The notes beneath the pieces were generated by a model, which saw nothing but the letters and a program-made list of their open reading frames with translations, was not told the origin of the DNA and made no database searches. Of a DNA stretch of 6,124 nucleotides, positions 1 through 5,447 are shown in pieces. Each line of letters opens with the position of its first letter. Positions within the stretch are counted from its first letter, which is position 1. The DNA is from Chloroflexi bacterium RBG_13_51_52 (GTDB taxonomy: Bacteria; Chloroflexota; Dehalococcoidia; Dehalococcoidales; RBG-16-60-22), in assembly GCA_001796525.1 (NCBI GenBank), contig MGMT01000054.1, positions 1 through 6,124 on the forward strand, written 5' to 3'. The position numbers were made by a program, and so were the translations under genes.

Positions 1-192
1 GGGCAATTGGACGGTTTCGCTGCCTTAGAACGCTGTCAGGATGCGTATGCAGCGGTGGAAGAAAGGCTCAAGAGCTTCTGCCGGGTGGTAGAAGACTTAG
101 ATGAAAATGTAGTAGAGTGTGAAGCGAAGCGCTGCCTGCAATGCGATTTGCGACTTAATATTACCCAGATTAAATTCTGGGGGAACTATTAA
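1..192 (+). CDS. C-terminal end of an FAD/NAD(P)-dependent oxidoreductase (GltD-like), partial
   Basis: Only the last 63 residues are present; reading frame 1 is open from the first base and stops at 190-192, so the gene begins upstream of the window. The tail carries the signature EAKRCLQCDLRLNI (residues 41-54 of the fragment), with a CxxC pair (C45, C48) and further cysteines at C12, C27 and C40. A terminal 'EA.RCLQCDLR' segment is, as I recall, typical of glutamate-synthase-small-subunit-like FAD oxidoreductases and their relatives attached to iron-sulfur electron-transfer complexes, where the cysteines help bind a [4Fe-4S] cluster. The FAD and NAD(P) domains lie outside the window, so substrate and partner cannot be told. 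The Nudix gene starts 18 bp after the stop, which suggests one transcript. Family assignment is moderately sure, exact function unknown. Confidence 0.6.
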   Translation, partial: GQLDGFAALERCQDAYAAVEERLKSFCRVVEDLDENVVECEAKRCLQCDLRLNITQIKFWGNY

Positions 193-210
193 ATAACAGG
201 AACAAGGTAA

Positions 211-687
211 ATGGAAAAAGAGTTCAGGGTTTCCGCCGGAGCCATCGTTATACACGAAGGGAAAGTGCTGCTTGTAAGATATATGGACAGCCTCGGGAAA
301 AGTTACCTCGTTGGACCGGGCGGCGGAGTATTTATTAACGAGAGCACGAACCAGGCGGCAATAAGAGAAGTAAAGGAAGAGACCAATCTTGATGTCAGCG
401 TCGGAAAAGTTATTTTCATAGAAGATTTACTCTCCAAACAACATCAAATAACCAAAATCTGGTTTCTTTGCAATCTGAAGGGCGGACAATTGATAAAAAC
501 TCAAAATGCCATAGAAGAAGGCATTATCGAGGTCGGCTGGTACCGGAGAGAACAGTTGAACAATGAAATTGTTTATCCCACTGTACTTATGAGCCATAAC
601 TGGGATGATTTTTACCGGGATAACTGGCAAACGATTTACCACGAATTACAGGAAGTCGATTTTGACCTACCGAGGAGGGAAAAATGA
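211..687 (+). CDS. Nudix hydrolase
   Basis: This 158-residue protein is a single Nudix domain, the usual size for a stand-alone member. The Nudix box Gx5Ex7REUxEExxU is visible as G38, E44 and R52-E53-V54-K55-E56-E57 through L60; R52, E53, E56 and E57 are the expected helix residues that coordinate Mg2+ and orient the pyrophosphate. The usual Gly before the last hydrophobic residue is Asn (N59). An N-terminal beta strand (SAGAIVIHEGKVLLVR, residues 8-23) fits the fold. Members hydrolyse a nucleoside diphosphate linked to another group (ADP-ribose, NADH, FAD, 8-oxo-dGTP and others); nothing here identifies the substrate. A weak SD (AGGA, 198-201) lies 9 nt before the ATG. The stop overlaps the flavoprotein start (ATGA, 684-687), implying translational coupling. 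Family call firm; role unknown. Confidence 0.9.
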   Translation: MEKEFRVSAGAIVIHEGKVLLVRYMDSLGKSYLVGPGGGVFINESTNQAAIREVKEETNLDVSVGKVIFIEDLLSKQHQITKIWFLCNLKGGQLIKTQNAIEEGIIEVGWYRREQLNNEIVYPTVLMSHNWDDFYRDNWQTIYHELQEVDFDLPRREK

Positions 688-2132
688 ATCAGGTTACGGC
701 GCAGACCGATGTTGTCGTTATAGGCTCGGGCGCGGCGGGGCTTACCGCGGCATTGACCGCGGCGGAAGGCGGTGCCAAAGTAACCGTTTTTGAAAAGCAG
801 CGTTCTCTGGGGGGCACTTCTAACTTTTTCGAGGGTATTTTTGCCGTGGAAAGCGATATGCAGCGGGAAAGATACATTACTTACAGCACGGACGAGGCTT
901 TTAAAAATATCATGGAATACAGCCACTGGCTGGCAAACCCGCGCCTGGTCAGGGCTATCGTGAACGAGTCGGGCCTCACCATTGCCTGGCTCCAGAAACA
1001 GGGGGTCGTTTTTACCGACGCGACGATTAATATGCCTGATTCTCCAAGGACGTACCACGTGGTAAAGGGGAAGGGGGAAGCGGTCATCAAAGCACTCACT
1101 ACTAAAGCTAAAGAAAAAGGCGTGGATATCAGGCTGGCTGCCCCGGTCAAGAGAATCGCTAAACAGGGCGAAAGCATCAGGGGTGTTATTGCGGAAGTTG
1201 ACGGAGAAGAAATACAGGTTGGTGCCAAAGCGGTTATCATCGCCAGCGGTGGATACGCCAACAACAAAGAATGGATAAAAAAATACACGGGATTCGACCT
1301 GGATATCAACCTCATGCCCATCGGCAACGTTGACAAGACGGGAGACGGCATACGCATGGCGTGGGAATTAGGAGCGGCGGAGGAGGGGAAAAGCCTTTTA
1401 GAGCTTTACCGGGTCGGCCCGATGGGACCGGAGTTTGCTATGGGTAGTCAAATCGAGTATGCGGTCGTCCAGCCCGACCTCTGGGTTAATCCCAAGGGCG
1501 AACGCTTCTGCGATGAGACGGTATGTTTTTATGACGCTACAGTGGGGAACGCCAATGCCAGATATAAAGAGGGCTACACCTATAGCATCTTTAATGATTC
1601 CGTAGTGCAGCGGATGCAGGAGCGGGGCATCGATAAAAATGTGGTGATAGGCATTCCCCCGGGCAGCAAGCCCGTGGACTTTTACCGGGAGATGAAAGCC
1701 GCTCTGGAACGCGGTACGTCGGAAATATTCGAGGCCGACTCTGTAGAGGAACTCGCTACGAAAATGGGCGTAGACCCGGCGGTGCTAAAGTCGACCGTCG
1801 ATGAATATAACACCTACTGTGAAAAACACCATGACGACCTCTTTGCTAAAGATGCAAAATACCTCTGGCCGATAAAAACGCCGAAGTTTTACGCTGTTAA
1901 AGCCCGGACCGTCTTCCTGGGGACAATGGGAGGCATTAAAATCAACGAGAAAGCCCAGGTAGTAGATAAAAAGGACCTGGTTATACCCGGACTTTACGCG
2001 GCGGGTTTTGACGCGGGAGGGATGTACGGGGACAGCTATGCTATCAGGTATTCTTCCGGGCTGTCTTCGGCCTTCGCTTTGAGTTCGGGCCGCATTGCCG
2101 GGAAAAACGCTTTAAAGTTCCTGGGGAAATAA
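684..2132 (+). CDS. FAD-dependent oxidoreductase, fumarate reductase/3-ketosteroid dehydrogenase-type flavoprotein
   Basis: This 482-residue soluble flavoprotein has the FAD_binding_2 architecture. The N-terminal dinucleotide fold has G14-S-G16-A-A-G19, then E37 for the adenosine ribose and the LGGTSNF loop (42-48). The middle strand VIIASGG (184-190) and the C-terminal VIPGLYAAG (433-441) are further FAD contacts. It has no haem-binding CxxCH, no signal peptide and no membrane segment, so it is probably cytoplasmic. Relatives reduce or oxidise C=C bonds next to carbonyl or carboxyl groups (fumarate, urocanate, 3-ketosteroids). By recalled alignment the fumarate-reductase catalytic residues are not kept: the HHTMGG motif reads L412-G413-TMGG, and the acid/base Arg position after GERF (272-275) falls at F282/Y283. 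Fumarate itself is therefore unlikely. The start has a strong SD (GAGGAGG, 672-678). Substrate unknown; it is probably co-transcribed with the Nudix gene. Confidence 0.85.
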   Translation: MNQVTAQTDVVVIGSGAAGLTAALTAAEGGAKVTVFEKQRSLGGTSNFFEGIFAVESDMQRERYITYSTDEAFKNIMEYSHWLANPRLVRAIVNESGLTIAWLQKQGVVFTDATINMPDSPRTYHVVKGKGEAVIKALTTKAKEKGVDIRLAAPVKRIAKQGESIRGVIAEVDGEEIQVGAKAVIIASGGYANNKEWIKKYTGFDLDINLMPIGNVDKTGDGIRMAWELGAAEEGKSLLELYRVGPMGPEFAMGSQIEYAVVQPDLWVNPKGERFCDETVCFYDATVGNANARYKEGYTYSIFNDSVVQRMQERGIDKNVVIGIPPGSKPVDFYREMKAALERGTSEIFEADSVEELATKMGVDPAVLKSTVDEYNTYCEKHHDDLFAKDAKYLWPIKTPKFYAVKARTVFLGTMGGIKINEKAQVVDKKDLVIPGLYAAGFDAGGMYGDSYAIRYSSGLSSAFALSSGRIAGKNALKFLGK

Positions 2133-2133
2133 A

Positions 2134-2150
2134 CGGGCGACTAACGCTCG
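2134..2150 (-). terminator. candidate weak intrinsic terminator for the minus-strand SDR
   Basis: Two 6-base arms (2134-2139 and 2145-2150) flank a 5-base loop that contains the SDR stop codon. In minus-strand RNA the stem has one A.C mismatch and is followed by TTTATTT. In plus-strand RNA it has a G.U wobble but no U-run follows. The stem is short, so this is a weak candidate only, placed where a terminator would be needed between two convergent genes. Confidence 0.25.
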
Positions 2151-2938
2151 GTGCCTTCCAGCGGGGCAATGGGCAGTCCCCCGCCGGCACAAATAGCCTC
2201 CCCGGTAACGTAGGACGAGAGGTCGGAGGCTAAAAACAGCGCCACCCCGGCTATTTCCTCCGGCGTGCCCATTCTCCGCATCGGCACTTTGTTATCCAGC
2301 ATTTTGAAAAAAGCCTTGCCTTCTTCCTCTGACATCCCTTTAAGTATCTCATTGAAAAATTCCGAACGTATCGGGCCCGGCAAAATGGCGTTTACGGTGA
2401 TATTCAGGTGTGCCAGCTCCAGGGCGAGGTTAATCGTCAGGCCGAGGACCCCGCCTTTAGCCGAATGGTAATGCACGATGGGTGCGGGCGGATGGATGGC
2501 GCCCATTGAAGATACATTTATAATCTTGCCGTACTTGTTTTTTTTCATATGGGGCACAACCGCCCGGCAGCAGAAAAACTGGCCTTTCAGATTGATATCG
2601 ACAATCCTGTTCCAGTCATCATCGGTTGTATTCTCAATTGTTCCCCCTTTGGCTGAAGCAATGCCCCCGGCATTATTTACCAGGATATCAACTTTACCGA
2701 ATTCTTTGACCGTCCGCGCCACCATATCGTTCACTTCGGCGCTTTTTGAGACGTCAGCCCCGATTGCCAGTGACTTGCGGCCCAGGGCCTTGACCTCACC
2801 CGCAACTTTTTGCGCGCCTTCTATATGCAGGGCATTGACGACAACATCGCAACCCTCCCGGGCAAATTTAAGGGCAATACCCCTCCCGATTCCCTTGGCG
2901 CCTCCGGTAACGATAGCAACCCTATCTTTAAGCAACAT
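2141..2938 (-). CDS. short-chain dehydrogenase/reductase, classical FabG-like (SDR1)
   Basis: This 265-residue protein is a classical SDR of normal length. It has the cofactor motif TGGAKGIG (T11-G18), NNAG (88-91), and a complete catalytic tetrad N116, S144, Y157 and K161 (YHSAK). The C-terminal part has GTPEEIAG..LFLASDLSSY.TGE and a final GGG, as in FabG and 'glucose 1-dehydrogenase' annotated members. The second beta strand ends in VVVNALH without the Asp that marks NAD users, and K15 sits in the glycine loop, so NADP(H) is somewhat more likely. The enzyme should interconvert a secondary alcohol and a ketone; the substrate cannot be named. The frame is open to an ATG at 2995, but that would add 19 unrelated residues and overlap the promoter; the ATG at 2938 has a perfect AGGAGG 6 nt upstream. 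It is transcribed divergently from the second SDR. Confidence 0.9.
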   Translation of the reverse strand: MLLKDRVAIVTGGAKGIGRGIALKFAREGCDVVVNALHIEGAQKVAGEVKALGRKSLAIGADVSKSAEVNDMVARTVKEFGKVDILVNNAGGIASAKGGTIENTTDDDWNRIVDINLKGQFFCCRAVVPHMKKNKYGKIINVSSMGAIHPPAPIVHYHSAKGGVLGLTINLALELAHLNITVNAILPGPIRSEFFNEILKGMSEEEGKAFFKMLDNKVPMRRMGTPEEIAGVALFLASDLSSYVTGEAICAGGGLPIAPLEGTER

Positions 2939-2944
2939 TTCAAT

Positions 2945-2950
2945 CCTCCT
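2945..2950 (-). promoter_or_regulatory. ribosome binding site fixing the SDR1 start
   Basis: The minus strand reads AGGAGG followed by 6 nt and ATG at 2938. It is a full match to the anti-SD core at good spacing and decides the start in favour of 2938 over the longer frame from 2995. Confidence 0.85.
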
Positions 2951-2966
2951 GGTATTCTCTCTGGTG

Positions 2967-2995
2967 ATTATGCTATAGTATGGGATATTTTTCAA
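2967..2995 (-). promoter_or_regulatory. sigma70-type promoter for SDR1
   Basis: On the minus strand a -35 box TTGAAA (2990-2995, 5 of 6 matches) is separated by 17 nt from a -10 box CATAAT (2967-2972, 5 of 6). Transcription would start near 2960, giving a leader of roughly 20 nt that contains the AGGAGG. The -35 box touches a small inverted repeat at 2995-3005, which could be an operator. Confidence 0.6.
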
Positions 2996-3005
2996 TCAGA
3001 CTGAT
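2995..3005. repeat. perfect inverted repeat ATCAG-A-CTGAT at the SDR1 promoter
   Basis: Two 5-base arms surround one central base and touch the -35 box of the SDR1 promoter. It is short enough to arise by chance in A/T-rich DNA, but the position would suit a repressor or activator site. Confidence 0.3.
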
Positions 3006-3015
3006 AGTATAACTA

Positions 3016-3037
3016 GTCAACAATATACTTATTTGAC
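3016..3037. repeat. inverted repeat GTCAA-N12-TTGAC, possible operator
   Basis: GTCAA at 3016-3020 and TTGAC at 3033-3037 are inverted arms 12 nt apart. The right arm is part of the -35 box of the distal rightward promoter. A second pair of the same arms stands at 3080-3084 and 3105-3109 (20 nt apart), again with the right arm in a -35 box. They could be regulator half-sites or a by-product of TTGACA boxes. Confidence 0.3.
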
Positions 3038-3062
3038 AATATTGTATCGGTTTTAATATTAT
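3033..3062 (+). promoter_or_regulatory. distal sigma70-type promoter for the SDR2 operon (P1)
   Basis: A perfect -35 TTGACA (3033-3038) is followed after 18 nt by TATTAT (3057-3062, 5 of 6). A perfect TATAAT at 3062-3067 lies 23 nt from the same -35 box, too far for normal spacing. The 10-bp palindrome ACAATATTGT (3036-3045) overlaps the -35 box. Confidence 0.5.
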
Positions 3063-3072
3063 ATAATATCTA

Positions 3073-3088
3073 TCAAGCGGTCAAGTGG
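3073..3088 (+). repeat. tandem direct repeat TCAAGCGG-TCAAGTGG
   Basis: Two adjacent 8-base units agree at 7 of 8 positions (TCAAGYGG). They are a G/C-richer island in an otherwise A/T-rich spacer and end 16 nt before the -35 box of the proximal promoter, a usual place for an activator site. No known regulator is recognised. Confidence 0.35.
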
Positions 3089-3104
3089 TTGTTTCCATGA
3101 AATT

Positions 3105-3132
3105 TTGACAGATAATAAAAGATAAATATACT
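3105..3132 (+). promoter_or_regulatory. proximal sigma70-type promoter for the SDR2 operon (P2)
   Basis: A perfect -35 TTGACA (3105-3110) is followed after 16 nt by TATACT (3127-3132, 5 of 6). Transcription would begin near 3139, leaving a leader of about 40 nt with the SD at 3161-3168. This is the better placed of the two rightward promoters. Confidence 0.6.
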
Positions 3133-3160
3133 ATTAGCCAAAGATAGATAATTAATATTT

Positions 3161-3168
3161 AAAGGAGA
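3161..3168 (+). promoter_or_regulatory. ribosome binding site fixing the SDR2 start
   Basis: AAAGGAGA lies 11 nt before the ATG at 3180. An in-frame TTG at 3171 is only 2-3 nt from it, too close for initiation, so 3180 is the more likely start. Confidence 0.75.
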
Positions 3169-3179
3169 TTTTGCGCGCT

Positions 3180-4016
3180 ATGAACAGCCTTAAAGGAAAA
3201 GTAGCCATGGTTACCGGAGCTGCCAGCAAGAGAGGCATGGGTCATGCCATCGCCCTGCGGCTGGCTAAAGAGGGGGCTGATGTCATCGTCACCGATAAGT
3301 TCGCCGCGCCAAAGAGCATGTTCCCCGGTGATGAGAACTGGGGCGGATTGAATGAGATTGTGAAAGAAATTGAGACTGCGGGCGGGAAAGCCCTGGCTTT
3401 GACGGTGGATATCAACGTCAGTAAAGAGGTAGACGCCGCCATGGACAAAGCCCTGAAGAAATTCGGGAAGATAGACATACTGGTGCATGCGGCCGCCATC
3501 CGCGGTCCGGTGGGAGTGCCGGTCGTCGACCTATCGGAAAAGGACATCAGGGCGATTATCGACGTGGACCTGGTGGGCTCTTTCCTTATCTGCAAAGCGG
3601 CGGCTAAAGACATGGTGAGGCGGGGAAAAGGGGGGAAAATCGTCATATTCTGCTCGCTGGCGGGAACGCACGGCGTGCCGGGCAGCGCGGCGTATTCCGC
3701 CGCTAAATACGGCACCATCGGATTGACCAAGAGCCTGGCGCTGGAGCTGGCGAAATACCAGATAAACGTCAACGGCATTAACCCGGGCATGATAGTGACG
3801 AACTTAAGAGACGAGTCTTTCCAGAAGATGGCGGAAGCGGATGGCACCACCTGGGAAGAAGCCCGCAAGAAAGACCAGGGGGCTTTAGCCAATCACATAC
3901 CGTGGGGTCGGCTTGGGACGCCGGAAGAAGCGGCCGACCTGGCTTATTTCCTCGTCTCCGATTTATCAAACTATATTACGGGTGAGGTCATTGCACTGGG
4001 TGGTGGGGTAACATAA
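3180..4016 (+). CDS. short-chain dehydrogenase/reductase with atypical active site (SDR2)
   Basis: This 278-residue protein is an SDR whose cofactor loop is longer by two residues (TGAASKRGMG, 12-21). D39 at the end of the second strand predicts NAD(H). S159, Y172 and K176 (YSAAK) are the expected catalytic residues, and the C-terminal GTPEEAA..AYFLVSDLSNY.TGE with final GGG is standard. Two family positions differ: NNAG is replaced by HAAA (103-106), and the Asn of the tetrad, in DVNLxG, is Asp (D130). An insert after the second strand (about residues 41-56, with FPGDENWGG) is also unusual. It should oxidise or reduce a hydroxyl/keto group; the substrate is unknown. It heads a probable operon with the MmgE/PrpD gene 24 bp downstream and faces SDR1 across a shared promoter region. 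Confidence 0.88.
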   Translation: MNSLKGKVAMVTGAASKRGMGHAIALRLAKEGADVIVTDKFAAPKSMFPGDENWGGLNEIVKEIETAGGKALALTVDINVSKEVDAAMDKALKKFGKIDILVHAAAIRGPVGVPVVDLSEKDIRAIIDVDLVGSFLICKAAAKDMVRRGKGGKIVIFCSLAGTHGVPGSAAYSAAKYGTIGLTKSLALELAKYQINVNGINPGMIVTNLRDESFQKMAEADGTTWEEARKKDQGALANHIPWGRLGTPEEAADLAYFLVSDLSNYITGEVIALGGGVT

Positions 4017-4040
4017 AGGGAAAGGGAGACATATAAATAT

Positions 4041-5420
4041 ATGGCTGCAATAACCGAATTTACTAAAAGTTTTACTACCACCTGTTTTGAAGATATCCCT
4101 GCCCCTGCCGTGGAAGCAGTCAAGAAGGAAGTGCTGGACAGCCTGGCGGCCGCGCTGGGCGGCTCTTCAAAGGCGGGAGTGGGAGAGCTGGTAGATATGA
4201 TGAAGGAGTGGGGAGGAAGTCGGCAAAGTACGGTTATCGCTTACGGCTTTAAATGCCCCGCCCCCAACGCGGCACAGGTCAACGGCACGATGATACACGC
4301 TCTGGACTATGACGACGGGCATCAGACGGCGCTGGTGCACATCGGGTGTGTTACGGTGTCGACGGCTTTGGCGATGGCGGAGCGGATGGGGAAGTTAAGC
4401 GGCAGGGAATTAATCACGGCGATAGCGCTGGGGGGCGATTTTATGTCCCGTCTCGGATTGGCGAGTAAGCCGGGCAGTAGTGCGCTGGCTTCCGGCTGGC
4501 ACCCGACTACATTATTTGGATTTCTGGGCAGCGCCGCCATCGCCGGCAGGATAATGGGACTCGATGAAGAAAAGATGATAAATGCGCTGGGTCTGGCTTA
4601 CCACCAGTGCGGCGGCGCTGGCTCGGGTGTTGGCGACGGGGCTTTAGCGAAAAGGATGGGGCCGGGTCTGGCAGCTAAGGCGGGGATTACCGCCGCTTTC
4701 ATGGCGGAAAGGGGCATTACCGGCGAGCGCGACCCCCTCGAGGGGAGGACGGGACTCTTCAAGACCTACATGGGCGGGGACTATGACCCTGGGATATTGA
4801 CGGCGGATTTAGGCAGGAGGTTCGAAGTTATCAATATCGGGGATAAGCCGTATCCCTGCTGCGGGCTGACCCATGCCTGTATCGATGCAGCGCTGGCTTT
4901 AGTAACCAGGAACGAGATAGCTTTAGACGAAATAAAGAATATCACAGTATACGGCGGGGACACGGTTTACGGACTCTCTCAACCGCCGGAAATAAAGAAA
5001 GCCCCGCGGACGATTATCGATGCGCAGTTCAGCGTCCCCTGGGTGGTGGCGACGGCACTCGTAAAAGGCAAGGTGACCGTGGACGATTTCACAGACGAAG
5101 CTTTAAAGAGAACCGAGATATTAAAGATGGCGCAGAAAATCAATACCAGGCTGGAAAAAAAGATGAACCGGCACGGTGTGGGTCCGGGTGGGGTAACGAT
5201 AACCATGCGCGACGGCAAAGAGTACACCGAGGAGGTGGAAAACTGCCTCGGCAGCGTGGAGAGGCCGATGACTCTGGAAGATGTGACGAAGAAATTCCGG
5301 GAGTGCGCGCCCTGCTCCATCAAGCCGTTGAGTAAAGATAAAGTGGAAAAAGTAATCGATATGATGGGGAGGCTGGAGAAACTGGACGACGCCACAGAAA
5401 TAATCAGGCTGCTGGGATAA
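4041..5420 (+). CDS. MmgE/PrpD family protein (2-methylcitrate dehydratase / cis-aconitate decarboxylase fold)
   Basis: The 459-residue length and motifs are typical of MmgE/PrpD: NGTMIHALDYDD (81-92), SGWHPTTLFG (151-160), KPYPCCGLTHACIDA (269-283) and DAQFSVPWVVATAL (327-340). By recalled alignment with human cis-aconitate decarboxylase (ACOD1), active-site positions are kept at D89, H100, H154, K204 and H278. The usual KxxHxG segment reads K204-RMG-PG, so its His is lost. Family members dehydrate 2-methylcitrate, decarboxylate cis-aconitate or act on other small polycarboxylic acids; many environmental ones are uncharacterised. No citrate synthase, prpB or prpC is nearby, so the methylcitrate cycle is not supported. 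An SD (GGAG, 4025-4028) stands 12 nt before the ATG. It is probably a soluble cytoplasmic enzyme in the SDR2 operon. Family firm, reaction unknown. Confidence 0.92.
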   Translation: MAAITEFTKSFTTTCFEDIPAPAVEAVKKEVLDSLAAALGGSSKAGVGELVDMMKEWGGSRQSTVIAYGFKCPAPNAAQVNGTMIHALDYDDGHQTALVHIGCVTVSTALAMAERMGKLSGRELITAIALGGDFMSRLGLASKPGSSALASGWHPTTLFGFLGSAAIAGRIMGLDEEKMINALGLAYHQCGGAGSGVGDGALAKRMGPGLAAKAGITAAFMAERGITGERDPLEGRTGLFKTYMGGDYDPGILTADLGRRFEVINIGDKPYPCCGLTHACIDAALALVTRNEIALDEIKNITVYGGDTVYGLSQPPEIKKAPRTIIDAQFSVPWVVATALVKGKVTVDDFTDEALKRTEILKMAQKINTRLEKKMNRHGVGPGGVTITMRDGKEYTEEVENCLGSVERPMTLEDVTKKFRECAPCSIKPLSKDKVEKVIDMMGRLEKLDDATEIIRLLG

Positions 5421-5447
5421 GGATCAGTTAAAGGGGAGGGCAGGTAA

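Noticed and set aside
881..1357. 158-codon minus-strand frame inside the flavoprotein gene
   Set aside because: Shadow of the FAD-binding gene with no independent support.
684..2132. Naming the flavoprotein fumarate or urocanate reductase
   Set aside because: The catalytic Arg and His positions do not match and there is no haem domain, FMN-attachment domain or signal peptide.
2478..2978. 166-codon plus-strand frame across SDR1
   Set aside because: It lies opposite a complete SDR with all motifs; no SD or recognisable domain.
2939..2995. Longer SDR1 start at 2995 adding 19 residues
   Set aside because: The extension has no family similarity, covers the promoter and SD, and the ATG at 2938 has a perfect AGGAGG.
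3171..3179. TTG start for SDR2, three codons upstream
   Set aside because: The SD is only 2-3 nt away; the ATG at 3180 has workable spacing and fits the SDR N-terminus.
3242..3892. 216-codon open frame antisense to SDR2
   Set aside because: Composition is that of a mirrored coding frame, there is no SD or motif, and the plus-strand SDR is unambiguous.
4041..5420. Assigning prpD and a methylcitrate cycle
   Set aside because: No methylcitrate synthase or lyase gene is present, and family membership alone does not give the substrate.
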